Shown here piece by piece: positions 5,598 through 14,081 of a stretch of 37,023 bases of DNA. This stretch comes from Actinoplanes subtropicus. Its GTDB lineage: Bacteria > Actinomycetota > Actinomycetes > Mycobacteriales > Micromonosporaceae. The stretch's first letter is position 1, and each line of letters starts with the position of its first letter. The DNA is taken from assembly GCF_000721705.1 (NCBI RefSeq), contig NZ_JOJL01000059.1, positions 1 through 37,023 of the forward strand, read 5' to 3'. A program made the translations under genes and the position numbers. The notes under the pieces are model-generated. The model had not been told where the DNA came from, did no database searches, and worked only from the letters and a program-made list of their open reading frames with translations.

Positions 5598-8528
5598 ATG
5601 CGAAGGCGTTTCCTGCCGGTTCTGGCGGCCGCTCTGCTGCTCACTCCGGCCATTCCGGGCGTCGCGCAGGCGGACCCGGGCTATCCGTTCCGTGATCCGC
5701 GTCTGCCGCTGCAAGCGCGCGTCGACGACCTGGTCGGGCGGCTCACGCTGGACGAGAAGATCTCGCTGCTGCACCAGTATCAGCCGGCCATTCCGCGGCT
5801 GGGGATCAGCCTTTTCAAGGCCGGCACCGAGGCGCTGCACGGCGTGGCCTGGTCGAACGACATCGACAACGGCAGCGCGGTGGTGCAGGCCGACGGCACC
5901 TCCTTCGCCCAGCCGGTCGGGCTGGCGAGCACATGGGACACCGGCCTGATCACGCGGGTCGGCTCGGCGGTGGGCGACGAGGCGCGCGGTTTCCACGCGA
6001 AGAACCCGCGGGTCTTCGGGCTGAACCTGTGGGCGCCGGTGGTGAACCTGCTGCGGGACCCGCGCTGGGGGCGCAACGAGGAGGGCTACTCCGAGGACCC
6101 GCTGCTCACCGGCGCGATCTCGACGGCCTACGGCAGCGGGCTGGAGGGCGGCGACCCCGACCACCTCAAGGCCGCCCCGACGCTGAAGCACTACCTGGCC
6201 TACAACAACGAGGCCGGCCGGGACGTGACCTCGTCGAACGTGCCGAACCGGGTGCTCAACGAGTACGACCGGGCGGCGTTCCAGCCGGCGATCGGTGCGA
6301 ACGCGGCGACCGGCGTGATGGCCTCCTACAACCTGACCAACGGCCGTCCGAACACGGTGAACCCGGACCTGGCGACGCTCGAGCGGAGTTGGAGCAGATA
6401 CCCGCTCTTCAACGTCACCGACGCCTCGGCGCCCACCAACCTGACCGGCTCGGAGAAGTACTACGCGACCCAGGCCGAGGCCGACGCCGCGGTGATCAAG
6501 GCGGGACTCAACTCGTTCACCGTGGACGACGCCAACGGGACGCCGACCGTCACAGCTATCAAGCAGGCGCTCGACCAGGGGCTGCTCACCGTGCACGACA
6601 TCGACGTGGCGGCCGGGAACGCGCTGAGCATCCGTTTCCGGCTCGGCGAGTTCGACCCGGACGGCGGCAGGTACGGGAAGATCGGGCCGGACGTGATCAA
6701 CAGCCCGGCCAACCAGCGGCTCGCCCGGCAGACGGCCGACGAGGCGATGGTCTTGCTGAAGAATGCCGGCAACGCGCTGCCGCTGAGGCCGGGCGGCAAG
6801 GTCGCGGTGGTCGGGCCGCTTGCGAACACCCTCTACAGCGACTGGTACGGCGGGAAGCTGCCCTACCAGGTGACCGCCGTCGACGGGATCAAGGAGCACG
6901 CCGGCAGCGTGGTCAGCTCGACCGGCTCGGACCGGATCGCCCTCAAGGACGTCGCCACCGGCAGGTACGTGACCGCGACCGGCACCACCGACGCGGACGC
7001 CGTCGCCGTGACCGCCGACAGCGCGACCACGGCCGCGCAGTTCGACGCGGACGACTGGGGCCAGGGCGTGCTCACCCTCAAGAACGCCTCGAACGGCAAA
7101 TACCTCGGCTACAACTGGGGGCCCTTCGTCACCCGGGACGACCAGCCCAACGGCTGGTTCGTGCAGCAGCAGTTCAAGCTCGAGGCCCAGCCGGACGGGA
7201 CCTTCGCCATCCGGTACGCGGGATACGAGACGCAGGAGAGCTGGTTCGGGCCCAACCGCTATCTGACGGTCGGCGCCGACGGCAAGCTCGCGCTGGGCTC
7301 GCCGGACGCCGCGGGCGCCGCCAAATTCAGCAAGGAGGTGCTGCGCAGCGGCATCGACGAGGCGGTCGCCGCGGCGAAGTCGGCCGACACCGCCGTGCTG
7401 GTGGTGGGCAGCCAGCCCTTCATCAACGGCCGGGAGGCGCACGACCGCACCACGATGGCGCTCGGCGCCGGCCAGGAGGCCCTGGTCAAGGCGGTGCGAG
7501 CGGTCAACCCGCACACGATCGTGGTGCTGCAGACCAGTTACCCGGACACGATCACCTGGGAGCAGCAGCACGTGCCGGGCATCGTATGGACCACGCACGC
7601 GGGGGCGGAGACCGGGCACGCGATCGCGGACGTGCTCTACGGCGACAACAACCCGGCCGGGCGGCTCTCGCAGACCTGGTACCGCAGCGACAGCCAGCTG
7701 CCGGCCGACCTGCTCGACTACGACATCATCAGCTCGAACCAGACCTATCTCTACAGCAGGCAGACGCCGCTCTACCCGTTCGGCTACGGCCTGTCGTACA
7801 CGTCCTTCGCCTACGGCAAGCCCGTGCTGGGCAACGGCCGGGTCACCTTCACCGTGACCAACACCGGCAAGCGGGACGGCGACGAGGTGGTGCAGCTCTA
7901 CACCCACCAGCGCACCTCGCGGGACAAGGCGGCGGTCAAGCAGCTGCGCGGCTTCGACCGGGTGCACCTGAAGGCGGGCCAGACCAGGCTCGTCAGCCTG
8001 CCGCTGACCGCGGGCGACCTCAGGCACTGGGACGTCACCCGCGGCCGGTGGGTGGTGGAGAGTTCGGTGTACGACGTGATGATCGGCTCTTCGTCGTCGG
8101 ACATCCGGCGGTCGATCGCCTGGACCGTGCGCGGCGAGACCATCCCGGCGCGGGACCTGTCGAGGGTCACGCGGGCGGAGAACTTCGACGCCTACTCGTC
8201 GGCGGTCAAGCTGGTCGACGAGTCGAAGGCGGCGGGCACGGCCGTGGGCTCGTCGGCGGCCGGGGACTGGATCGCCTTCAAGGACGCCGACCTGCGCGGG
8301 TCCTCGTTCAGCGCGGGCGTCGCGGCGCTTTCCGCCTCCAAGATCGAAATTCGCCTGGACTCGCCGACCGGCAAGCTGCTCGGCACGGCCGCGGTGCCGG
8401 CGACCGGGGACGTCTATCGGTACGCGACCACCACCGCCGCGCTGTCCTCGGTCCCTCGAGGCGGCCACCACGACGTCTATCTCGTCTTCGGCGGCGCGCT
8501 GCGCGTGTCCACATTCTCCATTCGGTGA
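5598..8528 (+). CDS. Secreted GH3 beta-glycosidase with inserted beta-trefoil-like domain and C-terminal CBM6
   Basis: The 976-residue protein has a Sec signal peptide (about 1-25, cleavage after VAQA). The GH3 barrel spans about 35-320, with D275 in NVTDASA as candidate nucleophile. The second GH3 domain starts near 380 (GKVAVVGPLAN), with E613 in GREAHDR as candidate acid/base. A ~140-residue insert (about 440-580) with KDVATGRYVTA and NGKYLGYN looks fascin/ricin-like, where other GH3 enzymes carry PA14. A fibronectin-III-like domain (about 750-835) and a CBM6 (about 855-976, with GTAAVPATG and DVYLVFGG) follow. AGGAGA lies seven bases before the ATG. The enzyme should remove terminal beta-xylose or beta-glucose from plant polysaccharide outside the cell. 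It heads an operon with GH35 and LacI. Confidence 0.92.
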   Translation: MRRRFLPVLAAALLLTPAIPGVAQADPGYPFRDPRLPLQARVDDLVGRLTLDEKISLLHQYQPAIPRLGISLFKAGTEALHGVAWSNDIDNGSAVVQADGTSFAQPVGLASTWDTGLITRVGSAVGDEARGFHAKNPRVFGLNLWAPVVNLLRDPRWGRNEEGYSEDPLLTGAISTAYGSGLEGGDPDHLKAAPTLKHYLAYNNEAGRDVTSSNVPNRVLNEYDRAAFQPAIGANAATGVMASYNLTNGRPNTVNPDLATLERSWSRYPLFNVTDASAPTNLTGSEKYYATQAEADAAVIKAGLNSFTVDDANGTPTVTAIKQALDQGLLTVHDIDVAAGNALSIRFRLGEFDPDGGRYGKIGPDVINSPANQRLARQTADEAMVLLKNAGNALPLRPGGKVAVVGPLANTLYSDWYGGKLPYQVTAVDGIKEHAGSVVSSTGSDRIALKDVATGRYVTATGTTDADAVAVTADSATTAAQFDADDWGQGVLTLKNASNGKYLGYNWGPFVTRDDQPNGWFVQQQFKLEAQPDGTFAIRYAGYETQESWFGPNRYLTVGADGKLALGSPDAAGAAKFSKEVLRSGIDEAVAAAKSADTAVLVVGSQPFINGREAHDRTTMALGAGQEALVKAVRAVNPHTIVVLQTSYPDTITWEQQHVPGIVWTTHAGAETGHAIADVLYGDNNPAGRLSQTWYRSDSQLPADLLDYDIISSNQTYLYSRQTPLYPFGYGLSYTSFAYGKPVLGNGRVTFTVTNTGKRDGDEVVQLYTHQRTSRDKAAVKQLRGFDRVHLKAGQTRLVSLPLTAGDLRHWDVTRGRWVVESSVYDVMIGSSSSDIRRSIAWTVRGETIPARDLSRVTRAENFDAYSSAVKLVDESKAAGTAVGSSAAGDWIAFKDADLRGSSFSAGVAALSASKIEIRLDSPTGKLLGTAAVPATGDVYRYATTTAALSSVPRGGHHDVYLVFGGALRVSTFSIR

Positions 8529-8535
8529 GAGGGGA

Positions 8536-8570
8536 ACCCGCCCGCCCGCCTGGTCAGCGGGCGGGCGGGT
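8536..8570 (+). terminator. Intercistronic GC hairpin between GH3 and GH35 genes
   Basis: Perfect 14-bp arms (8536-8549 and 8557-8570, ACCCGCCCGCCCGC and its complement) enclose a seven-base loop. No T-run follows, so it may be a partial terminator or an mRNA-stabilising stem that lets GH3 message exceed GH35 message, not a full stop. Confidence 0.65.
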
Positions 8571-8601
8571 CACCGACCCTGCCACCCGTGAGGGAGCCCG
8601 C

Positions 8602-11415
8602 ATGAAGTTCCGCCGCATCCTGCTCGTCCTTGCCTTGACGCTCGCCGGCCTGGTGACCATCGCCGGGCCGTCCGTCGCGGCGCCGGGGCACCGCGTGACG
8701 TACGACAGATACTCCTTGATGCTCGACGGGCGACGCATCGTTCTTTCGGCAGCCGAGTTTCACTACTTCCGGCTCCCCTCGCCCGGCCTCTGGAAGGACA
8801 TCCTGGAGAAGGAGAAGGCGGCCGGCTTCACCGCGATCTCGGTCTACTTCAACTGGGCGTTCCACTCGCCGGCGCCCGGGAAGTACGACTTCACCGGCGT
8901 CCGCGACGTCGACCGGCTCCTGCGTACGGCCGAGGAAGTCGGTCTTTACGTGATCGCCCGGCCGGGGCCCTACATCAACGCCGAGACCAGCGGCGGCGGC
9001 TTCCCGGCGTGGCTCAAGACGGTGCCGGGGCGGGCGCGCAGCAGCGATCCCGGCTACACGGCGGCCTATCACGACTGGCTCGCGCACATCAATCCGATCC
9101 TGGCCCGGCATCAGGTGACCCGGGGCGGCTCGGTGGTGCTCTACAACGTCGAGAACGAGTATCAGGTGAACACGGACGCGGCGTACATGCGGGACCTGCA
9201 GGACACCGCGCGGGCCGACGGGATCGACGTGCCGATCACGACCAACGACTGCTGCGACGCCGGCTCCTGGTCGTCGACGTGGGGCTCGGGGCCGGGCGCG
9301 GTGCAGATGCCGGGCGTGGACGACTATCCGCAGTCGTTCGAATGCCAGAACGCTGCCAGCACGTGGGGGCCGTGGGGCGCGGGCGTGACCGAGCGGGTGC
9401 GCGACGACGCCCCGGTTTTCGCGGCCGAATATCAGGCCGGCGCGATCGACTCGAACAACGCCGGATACGACGCCTGCCGGGAGCTGACCGGTGTCCAGTA
9501 CACCAAATACTTCCAGAAGGGGAACGTCGTGCTCAGCGGGGCGACGGCGGTCAACTATTACCTGGGGTTCGGCGGGACGAACTGGGGCTGGCTCGGGCAG
9601 CCGAACGACGTCTACACCTCCTACGACTACGGCGCGGCCATCGACGAGGCGCGGCAGTTGACGCCGAAGTACTTCGAGTACAAGCGGCAGAACTACTTCC
9701 TGCGGGCGGTGCCGCCGCTGGCCAGGACGGATCCCTCGGCCGCGCCGGTCGCCGCGGGCCTGGAAACTGCTTCACGAACCAACCCCGATGTGGGTACGCA
9801 GTTCGTCCTGGTCCGGAACGGGTCCACGGCGCCGGTCTCGTCGACGCTTTCGTGGAACGGGTATTCGTTGCCGCTCACGCTCCCGGGGCACGACGCGAAG
9901 ATTCTGGTCGGCGGGTTCGACCTGGGCGGGCAGCGGCTCGTGGTGTCGACGTCGGAGTTGCTGACCACGGCGTACGTCGATCGGGATGTCGCGGTCTTCT
10001 ACGGTTCTCCCGGGACGCCGGGGAGCACGGTGCTGCGGTATTCCTCCGAGCCGGCGGTCAAGGTGCTTTCCGGGACGGTGGCATCGTCGTACGTGAATGG
10101 TGATTTGCGGCTGGACTACACCCATCAGGGGCTGGCCCGAGTGCTGATCAGTGGGGGCGGGCGTCGGCCGTTGCTGCTGCTGATCGGGACGGATGACACG
10201 GCCGGGTCGTTCTGGCGGGCGGATACCGCGGACGGGCCGATTCTGGTGCGGGGGACGTCGTTGCTGCGGTCGGCGGCGGTTTCCCGCGGAACGGTCTCGC
10301 TGCGGGCGGATACCGCGTCGGCCGGTGATGTCGAGGTGTTCGCGCGGGCCGGACGGATGGTGGTCAACGGCGAGCCGGTGGCGACGCGTACATCGGGAAG
10401 TGGGTCTTTGATCGGCAGTTTGCCGGGCCCGCATGCGGTCGCTTTACCCGTTTTGGCCGGCTGGCGGCAGCGGAGTGAGGCGCCGGAGGCCCGGCCCGGG
10501 TTCGACGACTCGCGGTGGACCGTGGCCGACCGGACCAGCAGCCTGAGCACCTTCCAGCCGCTCACCCAGCCGGTGCTGTTCAGCGACGAGTACGGGTATC
10601 ACGCGGGCAGCGTCTGGTATCGCGGCCGGTTCACCGCTACCGGCAGTGAGACGACCGTGTCACTCAACGCGATCACCGGCAAGCGCGGGGACTACCTGGT
10701 GTGGCTGAACGGCCGGTATCTCGGGAGCGCGGCCGGGGGCGTCGAGGCCGACTCGGACGCGCCGGCCAACCCGTCGCCGGGAGCCGGGAAGTTCACCATC
10801 CCGGCCGGGCTGGTCAAGCCGGGGACGACGGCGGTGCTGTCGGTGCTCGTGCAGAACATGGGCAACAACGACGACTGGACCGCCGAGGACAGCCGGTTCC
10901 GGCAGCCGCGCGGGCTGGTCGGGGCGGCGGTCGACGGCGTACCGGCGATCTCCTGGAGGATCCAGGGGCAGGCGGCGGCCGACCCGGTCCGGGGCGGCCT
11001 CAACAACGGTGGCCTCTACGGCGAACGCAACGGCTGGACGCTGCCGGGCTACCCGGACCGCTCCTGGCCGCCGGCGTCGCTCTCGGTGCCGGCCGGGGTG
11101 AGCTGGCTGCGGACCGGCTTCGCGCTCGACCTGCCGCGCGGGCAGGACACGTCGGTCACTCTGCGCTTCGCCGGGGCGATTCCGCAGGGTTACCGCGAGC
11201 AGGTCTTCCTCAACGGATGGAACCTCGCCGAGTACGGCGCGGCGATCGGCCCGCAGACCTCGTTCGTGCTGCCCGCCGGGCTCCTCCACCAGAACGGCCG
11301 GAACACCCTCGCGATCGCCGTGATCGCCGAGCGGCCGTCGACGGTGGCCGTCCCCCGGCTGGCGGTGGCCGGGACGCAGCGCGGAGGAGTGGTGGTACGT
11401 GACCTGCCGTCTTGA
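8602..11415 (+). CDS. Secreted GH35 beta-galactosidase
   Basis: The 937-residue protein starts with a signal peptide (MKFRRILLVLALTLAG, cleavage near VAAP). The GH35 barrel carries the family signature: SAAEFHYFRL and ARPGPYINAETSGGG, acid/base E186 in VENEY, and nucleophile E276 in FAAEYQAG. C-terminal jelly-roll domains occupy about 600-937. GH35 enzymes cleave terminal beta-galactose, which in plant xyloglucan caps the xylosyl side chains. GAGGGA lies before the ATG. It is 73 bases after the GH3 gene on the same strand, with a hairpin between them, and 71 bases before the LacI regulator, so the three probably form one autoregulated operon. A role on other galactosides (pectic galactan, arabinogalactan) is not excluded. 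Confidence 0.93.
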   Translation: MKFRRILLVLALTLAGLVTIAGPSVAAPGHRVTYDRYSLMLDGRRIVLSAAEFHYFRLPSPGLWKDILEKEKAAGFTAISVYFNWAFHSPAPGKYDFTGVRDVDRLLRTAEEVGLYVIARPGPYINAETSGGGFPAWLKTVPGRARSSDPGYTAAYHDWLAHINPILARHQVTRGGSVVLYNVENEYQVNTDAAYMRDLQDTARADGIDVPITTNDCCDAGSWSSTWGSGPGAVQMPGVDDYPQSFECQNAASTWGPWGAGVTERVRDDAPVFAAEYQAGAIDSNNAGYDACRELTGVQYTKYFQKGNVVLSGATAVNYYLGFGGTNWGWLGQPNDVYTSYDYGAAIDEARQLTPKYFEYKRQNYFLRAVPPLARTDPSAAPVAAGLETASRTNPDVGTQFVLVRNGSTAPVSSTLSWNGYSLPLTLPGHDAKILVGGFDLGGQRLVVSTSELLTTAYVDRDVAVFYGSPGTPGSTVLRYSSEPAVKVLSGTVASSYVNGDLRLDYTHQGLARVLISGGGRRPLLLLIGTDDTAGSFWRADTADGPILVRGTSLLRSAAVSRGTVSLRADTASAGDVEVFARAGRMVVNGEPVATRTSGSGSLIGSLPGPHAVALPVLAGWRQRSEAPEARPGFDDSRWTVADRTSSLSTFQPLTQPVLFSDEYGYHAGSVWYRGRFTATGSETTVSLNAITGKRGDYLVWLNGRYLGSAAGGVEADSDAPANPSPGAGKFTIPAGLVKPGTTAVLSVLVQNMGNNDDWTAEDSRFRQPRGLVGAAVDGVPAISWRIQGQAAADPVRGGLNNGGLYGERNGWTLPGYPDRSWPPASLSVPAGVSWLRTGFALDLPRGQDTSVTLRFAGAIPQGYREQVFLNGWNLAEYGAAIGPQTSFVLPAGLLHQNGRNTLAIAVIAERPSTVAVPRLAVAGTQRGGVVVRDLPS

Positions 11416-11486
11416 TCAACAGGGTAGTTAGGATTCTTGGCAAGGGGCGCATGATGGATCACGACGGGGTCACGTGGGGAGGGCGG

Positions 11487-12500
11487 ATGCCGACGATCAA
11501 CGACGTCGCCCGGGCCGCCGGGGTGTCGGCGAGCACGGTGTCGTACGTGCTGAGCGGCCGGCGCCCGATCTCCGCGCAGACCCGGGCCCGAGTCCAGGCG
11601 GCCATCGCCGAGCTCGGCTTCCACCCGCACGCCGGCGCCCGGGCGCTGGCGAGCAGCAAGACCAACGTCGTGGCGCTCGTGGTGCCGCTGCGGGTGGACG
11701 TCAACGTGCCGGTCATCATGCAGTTCGCCACCGCGGTGGTGACCGCGGCCCGCACGCACAACCACGACGTGCTGCTGCTGACCAAGGACGAGGGCACCGC
11801 CGGCCTCGAACGGGTGGCCCACTCGACGATGGTCGACGCGCTGATCGTGATGGACGTCGAGAAGAACGACATGCGCATCCCGGCACTGCGCCGGCTCAAG
11901 CAGCCGACCGTGCTGATCGGGCTGCCCGACGACCCGGACGGCATAGTCTGCGTCGACCTCGACTTCGCGGCGGCCGCCAAGGAGGCGCTGCGGCACCTGG
12001 CGTGGCACGGCCACCGCAAGGTCGCGCTGGTCGGTCCGTCGCCGGCGGTCTACCGCCGCGGCACGAGCTATGCGGACCGCTTCCTGGCCGGCTTCACGGC
12101 GGCGTCGGCCGAGTTCGGGCTGGAGACGATGACGCATCCGTGCGAGCCGGCCCAGGCCGGGGTACGCGCCTGCCTGGCCGACATCGACGCCCAGCTCGAC
12201 GGGGTGACCGCACTGGTGGTGCACAACGAGGAGGCGCTGCGGCCGCTGCTCGACCAGTTGCGGGCGGCCGGACGGCGGGTGCCGGAGGACATCTCGGTGG
12301 TGGCGGTCTGCCCTCGGGATGTGGCGTTGGCGATGCCGATCCCGCTGACGTCGGTGGACATACCGTCGCATGACGTGGGCGGGCTGGCGGTCGAGACGGT
12401 GATGAAGCTGCTCGACGGGCGGCATACCGAGCCGGTTCGGTTGCTGCCGCCGACGCTGGTGGAGCGGGAGAGTTGCGCGGGGCCGGCGGGGGCGCGGTAG
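11487..12500 (+). CDS. LacI-family transcriptional regulator of the xyloglucan locus
   Basis: The 337-residue regulator opens with the LacI helix-turn-helix (TINDVARAAGVSASTVSYVL) and hinge helix (HAGARALASSKT), then a periplasmic-binding-like sugar domain with the conserved GHRKVALVG and ISVVAV segments. The ATG at 11487 was preferred over an in-frame TTG at 11412 and ATGs near 11452 because GGGGAGGG lies just upstream and MPTINDVARAAG is the usual family N-terminus. It follows GH3 and GH35, and the palindrome TCGAAGCGCTTCGA occurs before GH3 and twice before the ABC importer. It is therefore the natural candidate to repress both units until an oligosaccharide inducer enters. Confidence 0.93.
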   Translation: MPTINDVARAAGVSASTVSYVLSGRRPISAQTRARVQAAIAELGFHPHAGARALASSKTNVVALVVPLRVDVNVPVIMQFATAVVTAARTHNHDVLLLTKDEGTAGLERVAHSTMVDALIVMDVEKNDMRIPALRRLKQPTVLIGLPDDPDGIVCVDLDFAAAAKEALRHLAWHGHRKVALVGPSPAVYRRGTSYADRFLAGFTAASAEFGLETMTHPCEPAQAGVRACLADIDAQLDGVTALVVHNEEALRPLLDQLRAAGRRVPEDISVVAVCPRDVALAMPIPLTSVDIPSHDVGGLAVETVMKLLDGRHTEPVRLLPPTLVERESCAGPAGAR

Positions 12501-12729
12501 GGCCACTCCACGCGGCGCCTGTGGACGACGCCGCCTCTGTGGACAGCGGCGCTGATTTTGTCGGACCCACCTGCTTTACTTGGCCCCACCCAGTGCCGGG
12601 GCGGGGGTGGACTGTGGCCGCGGCGGTGGAGATCGCGAGCGTTGCCTCGGGTCGATTCGGCCGGGCGCGCCAATCGGGTTCGGGACGCCGGCCGGGGCCG
12701 CCGTGGCGTGAGCGTCGTAGGTTGGTGTC
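12501..12729. other. Intergenic region between LacI and TetR genes
   Basis: This 229-base gap contains no supported gene. It has two TGTGGAC repeats near 12520-12545 and a local drop in GC around 12550-12580 (ATTTTGTC, CTTTACTTGG), which may mark the promoter of the TetR-like gene. Confidence 0.4.
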
Positions 12730-13326
12730 GTGGGTCGGGAGCAGGTCCGCGCGTCGATCGTCCGGGCGGCAATGCCACTCGTCAGCCAGTACGAAGCCCT
12801 GACCACTGCCCGGATCGCTGAGGCCGCGGGCGTCGATGAGGCCGCTCTTCTTGCCGTTTTCGAGGACAAGGATGCCGTCGTTCGGGCCTGCATGGAGGCG
12901 GTGCGGGAGGCGATCGCGGCGGCGTTCGATCCGGGTGAGGCGTTGGAGCGGCTGGATGCGGTGGCCGTGGATCAGCCGCTGGCCGCGCGCTTGGTCGCGG
13001 TCGTTGACATCATGGACGACTACTACGGCCGAGCCCGTGCCCGCCTCGACGACGTCCAGCAGATGACGAGCCCAGGCGGGTCCGCGGCGCGCCCGCGGGG
13101 CCGTGAGGATCTCCGAGTGCTCGGTAGGCTGCCCGAGATCCGGCAGGCCGTGGTTCGCCTGCTCGAGCCGGACCGGGATCGGTTGCGCCTGCCGCCCGAG
13201 GTGCTCGCGGAGGCGTTCCTCGGCATGTCGCACGGCGCGGCGAGAGCCCCGGGCCCGGGACGCTCGCCGTGGCCGGCCGGGCGGCTCGTCGATCTGTTCC
13301 TGCACGGCGCCTGGTCCGACGGCTGA
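12730..13326 (+). CDS. TetR-like transcriptional regulator
   Basis: The 198-residue protein has an N-terminal TetR-type helix-turn-helix (about 8-55): RASIVRAAMPLV, then ALTTARIAEAAGVDEAALL and a VFEDKDAVVRACME helix in place of the usual YxxFxxKxxL. The C-terminal ligand domain is not recognisable and includes a Gly/Ser/Arg-rich loop near 115-125. The start is GTG at 12730; an AGGTTGGTGTC stretch precedes it, a poor ribosome site, so the start is uncertain. Downstream lies a repeat-rich non-coding region. Its target is unknown; there is no evidence linking it to the sugar locus on either side. Confidence 0.75.
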   Translation: MGREQVRASIVRAAMPLVSQYEALTTARIAEAAGVDEAALLAVFEDKDAVVRACMEAVREAIAAAFDPGEALERLDAVAVDQPLAARLVAVVDIMDDYYGRARARLDDVQQMTSPGGSAARPRGREDLRVLGRLPEIRQAVVRLLEPDRDRLRLPPEVLAEAFLGMSHGAARAPGPGRSPWPAGRLVDLFLHGAWSDG

Positions 13327-13438
13327 CGGCGGCGCGCGATCGCCGGTAGGCAAGCGCGTGGTTCGCGGCGGGAGTGCCTGCGGTCAAGTGGGTTGTGTGG
13401 CAGTCACGCGGGGGCGGGCGGGGCGCTCGCGCGGTGCG

Positions 13439-13562
13439 GATGTGGCGCTGGCGTTCGGAGCGCGCATGAAGTTCTCAAGATCGCGGGCCGGAGCGGCGAG
13501 GGTGTGGCACAGGCGTTCGGAATGGGTGCGAACGCTTCAAGATCTCGGGCCGCGATCCTCTT
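13439..13562. repeat. Imperfect 62-bp direct duplication
   Basis: Bases 13439-13500 and 13501-13562 align as two diverged copies. Shared blocks are TGTGGC, GGCGTTCGGA and TCAAGATC followed by CGGGCCG. Neither copy lies in a supported gene. This is the first part of the 755-base gene-free region 13327-14081. Confidence 0.7.
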
Positions 13563-13589
13563 GGCGGCGTGCGGCGGGGTGACTGGGCA

Positions 13590-13850
13590 GCGGGAGCGCT
13601 GGGAGCAGGGAAGCGCTGGGGGCTGGGAGCGCTGGGGGCTGGGGAGCGGGCGGCAGGGGAGCGCTGGGGCTGGGGAGCGCTGGGGCGGCTGGGGATCGCT
13701 GGGGGCTGGGGAGCGCTTGAGGCTGGGTGGCGGGAATGGGAGCGCATGGCGGCGGGGCTGGGGAGCGCGGGTTGCGGGGAGTGGGTGGCTGGGGAGCGCG
13801 GGTTGCGGGGAGTGGGTGGCTGGGGAGCGGGGCTGGGCGGCTGGCGGTAA
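13590..13850. repeat. G-rich degenerate tandem array (GCTGGGGAGCGC-like)
   Basis: A dozen or so imperfect copies of GCTGGGGAGCGC run through the region. Within it, a 31-base unit beginning CTGGGGAGCGCGGGTTGCGG is perfectly doubled at 13758 and 13789. The plus strand has many runs of three to five G, giving strong G-quadruplex potential. Open frames that cross it on both strands are low-complexity Gly/Trp/Ala or Pro/Ala strings and are not genes. Confidence 0.85.
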
Positions 13851-13974
13851 CGGCTGAGGGGCGGCTCGGCTGATCGACGGGTGGCTCTGTGGCGAGGTCA
13901 CGAAGGCTGTGCCGGGGCGGCGTCAAGCTCCGGCGCCCAGGATCGGATCGTTGCGAAATCCTTTCGTCACACCG

Positions 13975-14004
13975 TTGACATGGGTGCGCGCCGAGCCCTA
14001 GCGT
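13975..14004 (+). promoter_or_regulatory. Putative promoter of the sugar ABC importer operon
   Basis: A perfect TTGACA (13975-13980) is followed after 18 bases by TAGCGT (13999-14004). The start point would fall near 14011, so the twin operators at 14021-14060 lie immediately downstream, the same arrangement as at the GH3 promoter. Confidence 0.5.
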
Positions 14005-14020
14005 CACCGGAAAGTCCCGC

Positions 14021-14060
14021 GTCGAAGCGCTTCGACGATCGAGTGTCGAAGCGCTTCGAC
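14021..14060. promoter_or_regulatory. Twin LacI-family operators upstream of the sugar-binding protein gene
   Basis: The 16-bp perfect palindrome GTCGAAGCGCTTCGAC occurs at 14021-14036 and again at 14045-14060. The centres are 24 bases apart, a little over two helical turns. They share the core of the GH3 operator at 5531-5544. The second copy ends 21 bases before the start codon. Two sites in near phase suggest cooperative binding and tight repression of the importer and alpha-xylosidase genes. Confidence 0.9.
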
Positions 14061-14081
14061 GGAGCCCACCCGGAGGACGGC

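Noticed and set aside
4215..8738. A 1507-codon open frame on the minus strand across the APH and GH3 genes
   Set aside because: Only its last 328 codons (4215-5201) have family features. The rest is an Arg/Val/Gly-rich antisense shadow of the GH3 gene caused by high GC3.
13393..13901. Open frames of 90-165 codons in the G-rich array (both strands)
   Set aside because: Low-complexity translations, no ribosome sites, and they coincide with tandem repeats.
13881..14081. Upstream in-frame start for the importer lipoprotein
   Set aside because: It would translate through the promoter and both operators and hide the lipoprotein signal; the ATG at 14082 has a good ribosome site.
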